Source: Claveliimonas intestinigallinarum
GTDB taxonomy: Bacteria > Bacillota > Clostridia > Lachnospirales > Lachnospiraceae
Direction: 5' to 3'
Assembly (NCBI GenBank): GCA_019115145.1
Contig: DXED01000048.1
Location: 35,855 to 99,854, forward strand
DNA: 64,000 nucleotides
Shown here in pieces: positions 27,061-34,610 of the stretch. The translations under genes were made by a program, and so were the position numbers. The notes under the pieces are model-generated. The model saw nothing but the letters and a program-made list of their open reading frames with translations, ran no database searches and was not told the DNA's origin. Within the stretch, counting starts at the first letter, position 1, and each line of letters starts with the position of its first letter.

Positions 27061-28024
27061 TAATATAGTAATCCGCCCGATCAGTCAATATTTTAAGCAG
27101 AATTGGGGGATTTTAATTGCTTTTCTGGCAATGTGTATTTTCTTTTCGATTTTTGGAAACAATTTCCTGACACAGACTAATATGGTAAACTTGCTGCGCA
27201 CATGTGCAACTAACTGTTATCTTGCCATTGGAGTCCAGATGGCGATTATACTGGCAGGTATTGATTTAACAGGTGGAGCGTTAGCAGCCTTGAGTGGAGT
27301 CCTTTGTGTTATGACATTTGAAAATTTCGGATTGCCTATCTATATGGGAATTGCCATGGGAATTATTGTGGGAATTGTAGTTGGCATGATCAATGGACTG
27401 GTTATCACGTATACAGGCATCCATCCCTTTGTTGTTACTTTGGCTATGCAGTCTATTTGCCGTGGTGCAGCATATCTGTTTGCAAACGGATCGCCGGTGA
27501 CGACAACAAATCAGGATTTCGGGACTCTGGGGACAGGAATGCTTGGACCGATTCCTTATCCTGTTATTTATATGGCGATTTTTCTCTTTTTAGATTATAT
27601 ACTCCTCAATAAATTAAGGACAGGGCGTCATATTTATGCTGTTGGAGGTAACGAGATATCTGCGAGATTTTCAGGCATTAATGTCAAAAAAATAAAAATA
27701 CTTGTATGGACAATTAGTGGAGCTATAGCAGGATTTTGTGGAGTGGTTATGGCCGCACGTATGTCGTCTGGACAACCTTCTACAGGAGAAGGGTATGAGA
27801 CAGATGCTATTGCGGCAGCAGTACTTGGAGGAACATCCTTTTTTGGAGGTACAGGATCTGTAGGTGGCTTGATTATAGGTGTACTTATAATCGGAGTTAT
27901 ATCTAACGGATTGAATTTGATGAACGTCAATTCATATTGGCAGTATGTTTTTAAAGGAGTCATTATTATTGCGGCTGTTTATTTTGACATGGTAAAGATG
28001 AAAAGGCAAAATGCAGCAGGGTAA
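27044..28024 (+). CDS. Ribose-type ABC transporter permease
   Basis: The 326-residue membrane protein of the RbsC family has about nine or ten hydrophobic segments, LAGIDLTGGALAALSGV near residue 72, and GGNEISARFSGINV near 200. The C-terminal motif is ETDAIAAAVLGGTSFFGG near 250. It starts inside the end of the ATPase gene. A single permease gene suggests a homodimeric channel, unlike the two-permease importer upstream. Split transketolase genes follow 31 bp later and are likely co-transcribed. Confidence 0.88.
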   Translation: MKKISNNIVIRPISQYFKQNWGILIAFLAMCIFFSIFGNNFLTQTNMVNLLRTCATNCYLAIGVQMAIILAGIDLTGGALAALSGVLCVMTFENFGLPIYMGIAMGIIVGIVVGMINGLVITYTGIHPFVVTLAMQSICRGAAYLFANGSPVTTTNQDFGTLGTGMLGPIPYPVIYMAIFLFLDYILLNKLRTGRHIYAVGGNEISARFSGINVKKIKILVWTISGAIAGFCGVVMAARMSSGQPSTGEGYETDAIAAAVLGGTSFFGGTGSVGGLIIGVLIIGVISNGLNLMNVNSYWQYVFKGVIIIAAVYFDMVKMKRQNAAG

Positions 28025-28055
28025 GAAATAAAAAATATTTGGGAGGCCAGTGAGC

Positions 28056-28895
28056 ATGGACAGTAAAACAAAAACAAAATTACAGAGACAGGCATATATA
28101 ATAAGGAAAACTGCGCTTGAAACGATTAAAAATGCTGGTTCAGGCCATATCGGAGGATCATTTTCTATAGCAGAGATCTTGGCAGTTCTTTATTTTGACA
28201 GAATGCGGATAGATCCGGAACATCCAGATAGGAAAGATAGAGATAGACTGGTTTTGTCGAAAGGGCATTGCTCGCCTGCAATGTATGTGACTCTTTCCTT
28301 GCGAGGATTTTTCCCAATAGAGCATTTGAAAACATTTAGGACAATCGATAGTGATCTGTCCGGGCATGTGGAGATTCATGTGCCGGGAGTGGACATGTCA
28401 GCAGGCTCCCTGGGACAGGGATTATCAGTGGCTTTAGGAATGGCAATGTATGGGAAAAATCGTGAAATGGGGTATTATACATACTGCATAATGGGTGATG
28501 GAGAGATTCAAGAAGGGCAAATATGGGAAGCTGCTATGGCAGCAGGATATTTTAAGACAGATCACTTAATCGCATTTGTAGATAATAATAAGTTGCAGTT
28601 AGATGGAAGTCTGGAAGAAGTTATGTCGCCGTATCCGATCGGAGACAAATTTAAAGCATTCGGATGGAATGTGCTGGAAATAGATGGAAATGAAATAGAA
28701 CAGATACATGACGCAATTGCTCTTGCGCAAGTTTGGAAAGGAAAGCCCACGGTAATTATTGCGGATACTGTTAAAGGGAAAGGGGTATCTGTTTTTGAAA
28801 ATCAGGTTCGTTTTCATGGCGGAAAACCAACAGAATCTGAGTTTGAGACAGCTTTTGCTGAATTAGATGCCAAAATTGCGGAATTGGAGGACTGA
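28056..28895 (+). CDS. Transketolase, N-terminal (TPP-binding) subunit
   Basis: The 279-residue protein corresponds to the N-terminal half of transketolase. GSGHIGGSFSIAEILAVLYF lies near residue 30, SKGHCSPAMY near 70, and the thiamine diphosphate motif MGDGEIQEGQIWEAA near 148 is followed by DNNKLQLDG. Two-subunit transketolases are common in Clostridia and archaea. GGGAGG lies 9 bases before the ATG at 28056; a GTG at 28050 is too close to it. The second half follows after 5 bp, so both are made together. Confidence 0.92.
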   Translation: MDSKTKTKLQRQAYIIRKTALETIKNAGSGHIGGSFSIAEILAVLYFDRMRIDPEHPDRKDRDRLVLSKGHCSPAMYVTLSLRGFFPIEHLKTFRTIDSDLSGHVEIHVPGVDMSAGSLGQGLSVALGMAMYGKNREMGYYTYCIMGDGEIQEGQIWEAAMAAGYFKTDHLIAFVDNNKLQLDGSLEEVMSPYPIGDKFKAFGWNVLEIDGNEIEQIHDAIALAQVWKGKPTVIIADTVKGKGVSVFENQVRFHGGKPTESEFETAFAELDAKIAELED

Positions 28896-28900
28896 TAGAA

Positions 28901-29845
28901 ATGGGTGAAAATATATCTACAAGAGTTGCGTATGGGCGGTCTCTGGAAGAGTTTGGGGGAAGACAGGATATTTATGTATTTGATGCAGATTTAAAGAGCT
29001 GTACAATGACACAGTATTTTGCGGATAGATATCCGGAACGTTTTTTTAACATTGGTATTGCAGAGGCGAATATGGTGGATATTGCTGCTGGTTTTGCTAC
29101 GTGCGGAGCTACTGCATTAGTGCATACTTTTGCTATGTTTGCGGCAGGACGTGTATATGATCAGGTTCGTAATAGTGTTGCCTATCCAGGGCTAAATGTA
29201 AAAATAATTGGTAGCCACGCAGGACTAACAGTAGGAGAAGATGGAGCGACTCATCAATGTATAGAGGATATCAGTTTGATGAGAACTATTCCAGGAATGA
29301 CGGTTATTGTGCCATGTGATGCAAATGAAACACGTATGGCTACAAGGGCAATACTAGATATGAAGGGGCCTTGCTACCTTAGAACAGGACGTTGTGCCTT
29401 AGAGTGTGTGACAGATACATTCGAGAACTATCATTTTGAAGTGGGAAAGGGAATTCAGTTAGTGGATGGCGCGGATGTTTCGATTATTGCATGCGGACTT
29501 ATGGTACAGGAGGCTTTAAAAGCAGAAAGAATTTTGCGAAAAGAGGGAATTAGCGCACGCATTATTGATATGCATACAATAAAGCCCATTGATAAAGAAA
29601 TTATCCAAAAGGCTGCAAAAGAAACGGGTGCGATTGTGACGGCTGAGGAGCACAATATAATAGGAGGACTTGGAAGTGCAGTGTCGGAAGTTGTAGTATC
29701 TGATGAAAACGTGCCGGTAGAAATGGTAGGGGTAAAGGATGTGTTTGGACATTCGGCTTCTCCTCAGATCCTTCTCCAGAAATATGGATTAACTCCGGAG
29801 GATATCGCATCTGCTGCAAGACGTGTTGTACGAAGAAAAAAATAA
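28901..29845 (+). CDS. Transketolase, C-terminal subunit
   Basis: The 314-residue protein is the pyrimidine-binding and C-terminal half of transketolase. The catalytic Glu region FFNIGIAEANMVDIAAGFA is near residue 48, SHAGLTVGEDGATHQ near 107, and the C-terminal domain contains DMHTIKPID. Together with the preceding subunit it moves two-carbon ketol units between sugar phosphates. Placement after an ABC importer and before two RpiB-family isomerases suggests a dedicated pathway for the imported sugar; ordinary pentose phosphate flow is also possible. Confidence 0.92.
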   Translation: MGENISTRVAYGRSLEEFGGRQDIYVFDADLKSCTMTQYFADRYPERFFNIGIAEANMVDIAAGFATCGATALVHTFAMFAAGRVYDQVRNSVAYPGLNVKIIGSHAGLTVGEDGATHQCIEDISLMRTIPGMTVIVPCDANETRMATRAILDMKGPCYLRTGRCALECVTDTFENYHFEVGKGIQLVDGADVSIIACGLMVQEALKAERILRKEGISARIIDMHTIKPIDKEIIQKAAKETGAIVTAEEHNIIGGLGSAVSEVVVSDENVPVEMVGVKDVFGHSASPQILLQKYGLTPEDIASAARRVVRRKK

Positions 29846-29863
29846 CATAAAAGCATTCTAAAG

Positions 29864-29905
29864 CGGCTGCAAAATATATTAGATTGTATTTTGCAGCCGT
29901 TCTAT
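29864..29905 (+). terminator. Terminator after transketolase genes
   Basis: CGGCTGCAAAATA (29864-29876) pairs perfectly over 13 bases with TATTTTGCAGCCG (29887-29899), then TTCTATTT. It marks the right end of the AT-rich ABC/transketolase operon. Confidence 0.8.
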
Positions 29906-29924
29906 TTATCAAAAGTAGGCGAGA

Positions 29925-29969
29925 CAATGTGGAATAGACATTGCCTTTCAAAAATGAAAAGATTATAAT
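29925..29969 (+). promoter_or_regulatory. Promoter of the first RpiB-family gene with overlapping palindrome
   Basis: TTGCCT (29941-29946), a 17-base spacer and TATAAT (29964-29969) form a good sigma-A promoter. CAATGT (29925-29930) and ACATTG (29938-29943) form an inverted repeat covering the -35 side, a plausible repressor site. Confidence 0.65.
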
Positions 29970-30011
29970 ATATCCAGAAATGAATTTTGAGTAAAGAAGG
30001 AGACCAGATGT

Positions 30012-30458
30012 ATGAGAATAGGAATAGGAAACGACCACTCAGCGGTGGAGATGAAAAAGGAAGTCATGAAATTTCTGCAGGATCTGGGCTATGAAGTGAT
30101 CAATTATGGAACAGATTCCACAGAGAGCTGTGACTATCCGGTGTATGGGGAGAAAGTCGGGCGCGCTGTTGTTGCGAAGGAAGTGGATCTGGGTATATTG
30201 ATCTGCGGTACCGGCGTAGGCATTTCCCTGGCGGCCAATAAAGTGAAAGGCGTTCGGGCGGTAGTCTGCAGTGAGCCGTATTCAGCCCGTTTGTCCAGAC
30301 AGCACAACAACACGAACATCCTTGCGTTCGGTGCAAGAGTAGTGGGAATTGAGCTGGCAAAGATGATCATCGAGGAGTGGCTGAACGCGGAATTTGAAGG
30401 CGGAAGGCACCAGAGAAGGGTCGATATGATCATGGACATAGAAAAGAGAGACGAATAA
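30012..30458 (+). CDS. rpiB: Ribose-5-phosphate isomerase B family protein
   Basis: The 148-residue protein has the complete RpiB signature: GNDHSA at the N-terminus, the catalytic cysteine in LICGTGVG near residue 66, and ARLSRQHNNTNILAFGARV near 95. It should interconvert ribose-5-phosphate and ribulose-5-phosphate, or a related sugar phosphate pair. AAGGAGACC precedes the ATG. It has its own promoter and sits after the split transketolase genes. A paralog follows at 30561 that lacks some of these residues. Confidence 0.88.
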   Translation: MRIGIGNDHSAVEMKKEVMKFLQDLGYEVINYGTDSTESCDYPVYGEKVGRAVVAKEVDLGILICGTGVGISLAANKVKGVRAVVCSEPYSARLSRQHNNTNILAFGARVVGIELAKMIIEEWLNAEFEGGRHQRRVDMIMDIEKRDE

Positions 30459-30473
30459 AGTAAAAAAGTAAGA

Positions 30474-30532
30474 ACGAAACAAAACGAAAGTGGACAAAAG
30501 TATAACGAAATGATAAAATGAAGAAAACGAAA
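30474..30532 (+). promoter_or_regulatory. Promoter with phased ACGAAA repeats before the second RpiB-like gene
   Basis: TGGACA (30491-30496), 17 bases and TAAAAT (30514-30519) form a likely promoter. ACGAAA occurs four times at 30474, 30484, 30505 and 30527, at spacings of 10, 21 and 22 bases. The copies therefore lie on one face of the helix around the promoter. Confidence 0.6.
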
Positions 30533-30560
30533 CAGAAATAACAATAAGGAGGAAGAAAAA

Positions 30561-31001
30561 ATGAAAATTGCAATTGGATGTGATCCCAATGCCCAGGAAG
30601 CAAAAGAAGAGATCATCAAGTACATTGAGGCAAAAGGATACGGGGAAGTAACAGATTTTGGAAGTGATGATCCTATCTACGCCAACGTTGCCATTAAGGT
30701 CGGCGAGGCTGTGGCTTCCAAGGAGTATGACAGGGGTATCCTGATCTGCGGCACAGGTATCGGCGTATCTATTGCAGCCAACAAAGTAAAGGGCGCCTAT
30801 GCAGCTCTTGTATCCGATGTATACTCCGCGCAGAGAGCGCGCCTGAGCAATGACGCCAACATCGCATGTATGGGTGCGTTTACAACGGGAAACAAGGTGC
30901 GTGAGCTGTTAGTGGACGCCTTCCTCGGAAACGAATTCGTTCCAGGATGCTCTTCTCAGCCGAAAGTAGACGCATTTGTAAAATACGACCAGGAGAGATA
31001 A
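30561..31001 (+). CDS. Diverged RpiB/LacA/LacB-family sugar-phosphate isomerase
   Basis: The 146-residue protein keeps the family core LICGTGIGVSIAANKVKG near residue 65 but differs at other conserved positions. GCDPNA replaces the usual DHA-type motif, so the N-terminal histidine is lost, and RLSNDANIACMG replaces the HNN segment. These changes suggest a different substrate, such as a tetrose or modified sugar phosphate, rather than ribose-5-phosphate. ATAAGGAGGAAG precedes the ATG. It has its own promoter with phased repeats and a strong terminator behind it. Function unassigned beyond the family. Confidence 0.8.
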   Translation: MKIAIGCDPNAQEAKEEIIKYIEAKGYGEVTDFGSDDPIYANVAIKVGEAVASKEYDRGILICGTGIGVSIAANKVKGAYAALVSDVYSAQRARLSNDANIACMGAFTTGNKVRELLVDAFLGNEFVPGCSSQPKVDAFVKYDQER

Positions 31002-31026
31002 TCTTCCGGGTCAGTTCTAAGTTATC

Positions 31027-31067
31027 AAAAAAGCGATGCAGGTCACGCCGGTCTCATCGCTTTTTTC
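31027..31067. terminator. Bidirectional terminator
   Basis: AAAAAAGCGATG (31027-31038) pairs with CATCGCTTTTTT (31055-31066), giving A and T tracts on both strands. It separates the rightward RpiB-like gene from the convergent exporter gene. Confidence 0.85.
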
Positions 31068-31113
31068 TATGCAGGGCTGTACAAATGTTCTTTTCGCTCG
31101 TTCTTTTCACTCT

Positions 31114-31133
31114 AAAACCGGGCTAAAACCCGG
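31114..31133 (-). terminator. Terminator at the end of the exporter gene
   Basis: On the minus strand CCGGG, a six-base loop and CCCGG are followed by TTTTAG; the stem overlaps the stop codon of the leftward exporter gene. Confidence 0.55.
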
Positions 31134-31971
31134 CCAGGTGCAGTATTATGCCGGCGATCACCGCGCAGGCGTACAGAAGGCCGGTGAATTTGACGCACTC
31201 CAGCTTGTCCGGATTGACCTTGAAAAGGACGATCAGCCCGACGCCCGCGTTGGTGCACAGGCCGGCGATGACGGAGGCGAAGGAGAGGGCTTTGCCGAGA
31301 TAGAGCTCAGTCAACAGCACGGAGGCGGCGCAGTTGGGGATGAACCCGAGAAGGGCCGCCAGAAAGGGCTGGAAGATGCTTCCATTTAATAGGAAGGTGG
31401 ACACTGACTCAAGGCCGGCTCCCTCGATCACGGCGTTCAGGACAAAGGTGCAGATAAAAATATAGCCGAACAGACGGACCGTGTGGTTCAGGGCCGGGCG
31501 CAGGATGCCGTGGTGGTCGTGGCAGCCGCAGTGGTGGCACAGATCCTCGATCTCCTTTTTAGTGGAGATAAATCTGGCGAAGAACAGGTCCGCCAGGTAT
31601 CCGGCTGCGATGGCAACGATGATTTTAACTGCCAGGAGAGAGGCAATAGCACTCTCGTTTCCCGGGTGGCCGATGAGGATCAGCACAGCCTCGTCGGAGG
31701 TGGCCAGAAAGACGGACAGCAGCGTGCCCATGGAGATGACGCCTCCGGAGTAGAGGTTGGCGGCCATGACCGAGAAGCCGCACTGGGGGATACAGCCAAA
31801 GAGGGCGCCCACCACAGGGCCTGCCTTCTCGATCTTTGTCAGCGTCCGGCGGATCCAGGCGCTGGAATAGTGCTCCAGACCCTCCAGGAGCAGGAAGGCG
31901 GCAAACAGGAAGGGCAGCATGCGGACGCTGTCCTCGGCTGTGTGTAAGAAAATGTGTTCCAGTAATTCCAT
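31123..31971 (-). CDS. Putative 10-TM heavy-metal exporter (ArsP_2-like)
   Basis: The 282-residue protein has about nine or ten hydrophobic segments in two similar halves, each with a G(C/F)IP(Q/N)C motif: LFGCIPQCGFSVMAANLY near residue 57 and LLGFIPNCAASVLLTELY near 211. A cytoplasmic loop near 143 carries a Cys/His cluster (CHHCGCHDHH) that could bind a metal. This fits the PF11449 group annotated as putative heavy-metal or manganese exporters. A Fur-like box overlaps its promoter. Neighbours are a rubredoxin, metal-chaperone GTPases and a ZIP transporter, which supports metal transport; the ion is unknown. Confidence 0.75.
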   Translation of the reverse strand: MELLEHIFLHTAEDSVRMLPFLFAAFLLLEGLEHYSSAWIRRTLTKIEKAGPVVGALFGCIPQCGFSVMAANLYSGGVISMGTLLSVFLATSDEAVLILIGHPGNESAIASLLAVKIIVAIAAGYLADLFFARFISTKKEIEDLCHHCGCHDHHGILRPALNHTVRLFGYIFICTFVLNAVIEGAGLESVSTFLLNGSIFQPFLAALLGFIPNCAASVLLTELYLGKALSFASVIAGLCTNAGVGLIVLFKVNPDKLECVKFTGLLYACAVIAGIILHLAGF

Positions 31972-31998
31972 GATCAGATCTTCCTTTTTATATAAAAA

Positions 31999-32036
31999 TG
32001 AAAACGATTATCAGGGTATCTTGAAAATAGTACCAA
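31999..32036 (-). promoter_or_regulatory. Exporter promoter with Fur-family-like box
   Basis: Read on the minus strand, TTGGTA (32031-32036) and GATAAT (32007-32012) are 18 bp apart. TGAAAACGATTATCA (31999-32013) overlaps the -10 and matches the 7-1-7 Fur consensus TGATAAT-N-ATTATCA in 12 of 14 positions, with a perfect right half. A Fur, Zur or PerR-type regulator is likely; which one cannot be decided here. Confidence 0.5.
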
Positions 32037-32131
32037 TTTCCGGGCGGAATGTCAAGTAAAAGGAGCCCTGCATCAGCAGAGCTCCAACTGAAATATTCTG
32101 ATGATTTTCAGGCCAGACTGCGCGGCGGGGA

Positions 32132-32293
32132 TTAGCCCTCCACAACAAACATGTCTTTGCCCACTCCGCAGATGGGGCATACCCAATCCTCCGGGAGATC
32201 TTCAAATGCTGTACCCGGTGCGATGCCGTTGTCAGGATCGCCGATTTCCGGATCATACACATAGCCGCAAGGTTCGCATACATATTTCTGCAT
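32132..32293 (-). CDS. Rubredoxin
   Basis: This 53-residue protein begins MQKYVCEPCGYVYDP and has the second cysteine pair in WVCPICGVGKD. These are the two CxxCG knuckles that hold the single iron of rubredoxin. It is a small cytoplasmic electron carrier, often used in anaerobes to supply reductases that detoxify oxygen or peroxide. A perfect AGGAGG site precedes the ATG on the minus strand. A Rex-like palindrome lies about 25 bp upstream. The longer frame that runs across it on the same strand is not coding. Confidence 0.93.
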   Translation of the reverse strand: MQKYVCEPCGYVYDPEIGDPDNGIAPGTAFEDLPEDWVCPICGVGKDMFVVEG

Positions 32294-32318
32294 AATTTTT
32301 TCCTCCTGATATAGTTGA

Positions 32319-32336
32319 TTGTAATGTGTTTTACAA
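32319..32336. promoter_or_regulatory. Rex-like palindrome upstream of rubredoxin
   Basis: TTGTAA-TGTGTT-TTACAA is a perfect inverted repeat 18 bases long, extended by one more A-T pair on each side. It agrees with the clostridial Rex consensus TTGTTAANNNNTTAACAA at 11 of 14 fixed positions. It lies between the rubredoxin start and the divergent GTPase gene. Confidence 0.4.
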
Positions 32337-32504
32337 TTACAAGGCTATTATAAGATGGATGGACAGTTTCTGCAAGGCATAGAAGAAAGATTATTCTGCC
32401 TCCTTGAAATTTGTGCCGGGCTGTGACAAAATAGTTTTGGATGTGCGCAGATATGATGCGCAAATGTCCGGAAAAATAAATAAGAAAGAACAGGAGTGGA
32501 TAAA

Positions 32505-33608
32505 ATGACAAAAATAGATATTATCTCCGGCTTTCTGGGAGCCGGGAAGACCACACTTATCCAGAAGCTTCTCCGGGAGGCCTTCAAGGGAGAGCAGGTG
32601 GTCCTGATTGAAAACGAGTTCGGCGAGATCGGCATTGACGGAGGCTTCCTCAAGGAGGCGGGCATCGAGATACGGGAGATGAATTCCGGCTGCATCTGCT
32701 GCTCTCTCGTGGGTGACTTCGGCGCTTCCTTAAAGGAAGTCATCGAGACCTACCATCCGGACAGAATTCTCATCGAGCCCTCCGGCGTGGGCAAGCTCTC
32801 TGATGTAAAAAAGGCGGTGGAGAGTGTGAAGACAGATGCGGATGTGGCGCTGAACAGCGCGACCACAGTGGTGGATGTGAAGAAGTGCAAGATGTATCTA
32901 AAAAATTTCGGAGAATTTTACAAGAACCAGGTGGAGTCGGCGGGAGCCATTATCCTGAGCCGTACCGACATTGCGGACGATGACAAGGTGGAGCAGGCAG
33001 TGGCACAGATCCGCGCCCTCAACCCGGACGCCCCCATTATCACCACCCCGGAGGACCAGATCGACGGGGCCAAGCTCTTTGAGATCATGGAGCAGCACGC
33101 TCCCTCTCTGGAGGAGGAGCTGATGGAGGAGACGAGATGCGACGTGTGCGGCGGCCATCACGGGCTCGGCGAAGAGCATCACCATGACCATGATCACGAC
33201 CACCATCACGACCATGAGGAGCATGATCACGGCCACCATCACGAGCATGACCACGATGGGTGCGGCCACGACCACCATCACGGGCATGACCACGATCATC
33301 ACGGCCACCACCATCACCATGCGGATGAGGTGTTTGGAAGCTGGGGCCTGGAGACGGTGAAAAAGTACAGCGCCCAGGATCTGAAGGTGCGCCTGGATGC
33401 CCTCGGCGACGCGGACACCTACGGCATGGTGCTCCGGGCCAAGGGAATGGTGGAAGGCGACAAGGGAACGTGGATCTACTTTGACATGGTGCCCGGGGAA
33501 GTGGAGCTCCGGGAGGGACAGCCGGACTACACAGGACGCATCTGCGTGATCGGATCCAAGCTGAAAGAGGACGCCCTGAAGGAACTTTTTGCGGGCGCGG
33601 CAGAATAG
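32505..33608 (+). CDS. COG0523 (CobW/ZnuG-type) metal-chaperone GTPase with His-rich loop
   Basis: The 367-residue GTPase has Walker A GFLGAGKTT at residues 8-16, the COG0523 metal motif GCICC near 65, and RILIEPSGVGK near 88. Between about residues 215 and 275 it carries a His/Asp-rich stretch with about 30 histidines. The CobW C-terminal domain follows. Such proteins bind zinc or another metal at the CxCC site and deliver it to clients. The His-rich loop could store metal. The ATG at 32505 follows AGGAG by 8 bases. It is 22 bp from a second COG0523-like gene and then a ZIP transporter. Confidence 0.9.
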   Translation: MTKIDIISGFLGAGKTTLIQKLLREAFKGEQVVLIENEFGEIGIDGGFLKEAGIEIREMNSGCICCSLVGDFGASLKEVIETYHPDRILIEPSGVGKLSDVKKAVESVKTDADVALNSATTVVDVKKCKMYLKNFGEFYKNQVESAGAIILSRTDIADDDKVEQAVAQIRALNPDAPIITTPEDQIDGAKLFEIMEQHAPSLEEELMEETRCDVCGGHHGLGEEHHHDHDHDHHHDHEEHDHGHHHEHDHDGCGHDHHHGHDHDHHGHHHHHADEVFGSWGLETVKKYSAQDLKVRLDALGDADTYGMVLRAKGMVEGDKGTWIYFDMVPGEVELREGQPDYTGRICVIGSKLKEDALKELFAGAAE

Positions 33609-33630
33609 AAAGGGCAGGTGACGAAAGCTT

Positions 33631-34590
33631 ATGCAGATGGTAGACAATGCCAGAGTGGTGGTGTACCTAATGGCGGGCTTCCTGGAGAGCGGGAAGACCA
33701 GCTTCCTGCGGTACACCTTGAGCCAGGAATATTTTGAGATCGACGGGAATACCCTGCTGATCCTCTGCGAGGAGGGGGAGGAGGAGTACGGCGAGGCGCT
33801 TCTGAAGCGGACTAACACCACCCTCCTTACTGTGGATGACCCGGAGGAGATGACCCTGGAGTGGCTCCAGGAGGCGGACCGGAAGTATCATCCGGAGCGG
33901 GTCATCATCGAGTGCAACGGCATGTACCCGGTGAGCAGGATCGAGGCCATGGACGTGCCCTCCGGGTGGGGGCTTGTGCAGAAGCTGGTGACAGTGGATG
34001 CCACCACCTTTGGGACCTACATCGCCAACATGAAGCCCCTCTTTATGGATATGGTGAGAAATGCGGAGCTTGTCATGTTCAACCGCTGCACAAAGGATAT
34101 GCCTCTCGCCTCCTACCGGCGGAATGTGAAGGTGGTCAACCAGAGCGCCCAGATCATTTTCGAGGGGGAGGACGGGGAGATCGACAACATCTTTGAGGAC
34201 GCCATGCCCTATGACCTGGACGCTCCGGTGGTGCAGATCGATGACATGGACTACGGTATCTGGTACGTGGACATGATGGATCATCCCGAGAGATACTTAA
34301 AGAAGACAGTGGAGTACAAGGCGAAGGTACTCAAGCCGAGAGGATTTCCGGCCAAGGAGTTCGTGGCGGGCCGGATGGCGATGACCTGCTGCGCCGACGA
34401 CACCACCTTCCTGGGATATATATGCCGCAGTCCTTACGCCCCCAAGCTGACGCCCGGACAGTGGGTGAAGGTGCGGGGGACGGTAGGCTATGAGTATACC
34501 CGCGCCTACGGGCGGAAGGGCCCGGTGATCAGGGCGGAATATGTGGAGGAGGCACAGGCTCCCCAGGACGAGATGGTCTATTTTAACTAG
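33631..34590 (+). CDS. CobW-like P-loop domain fused to YcgQ/DUF1980-type C-terminal domain
   Basis: The 319-residue protein starts with a CobW-like P-loop (LMAGFLESGKTSF near residue 13) and VIIECNGMYPV near 90, but I see no CxCC metal motif. From about residue 225 it resembles the C-terminal domain of the TIGR03943/YcgQ (DUF1980) proteins: FVAGRMAMTCCADDTTFLGYICR, then GQWVKVRGTVGYEY. YcgQ proteins normally work with a YcgR permease; none is nearby. This fusion is likely a specialised partner of the preceding COG0523 GTPase. Exact function unknown. Confidence 0.7.
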   Translation: MQMVDNARVVVYLMAGFLESGKTSFLRYTLSQEYFEIDGNTLLILCEEGEEEYGEALLKRTNTTLLTVDDPEEMTLEWLQEADRKYHPERVIIECNGMYPVSRIEAMDVPSGWGLVQKLVTVDATTFGTYIANMKPLFMDMVRNAELVMFNRCTKDMPLASYRRNVKVVNQSAQIIFEGEDGEIDNIFEDAMPYDLDAPVVQIDDMDYGIWYVDMMDHPERYLKKTVEYKAKVLKPRGFPAKEFVAGRMAMTCCADDTTFLGYICRSPYAPKLTPGQWVKVRGTVGYEYTRAYGRKGPVIRAEYVEEAQAPQDEMVYFN

Positions 34591-34610
34591 ACGGATATGA
34601 GGAGGAGTAT

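Noticed and set aside
28056..31001. Sulfo-transketolase (sulfoquinovose) pathway
   Set aside because: Split transketolase plus an RpiB-like isomerase would fit, but no sulfoquinovosidase, sulfolactaldehyde reductase or sulfonate exporter is present nearby.
32011..32511. A 166-residue minus-strand frame covering the rubredoxin region
   Set aside because: The real gene in this stretch is the 53-residue rubredoxin in another frame; the long frame has no ribosome site or recognisable domain.
32898..33821. Long minus-strand frame opposite the COG0523 gene, rich in Val/Met
   Set aside because: It is a reverse-strand reading of the His-rich codons; the plus-strand protein has clear GTPase motifs.
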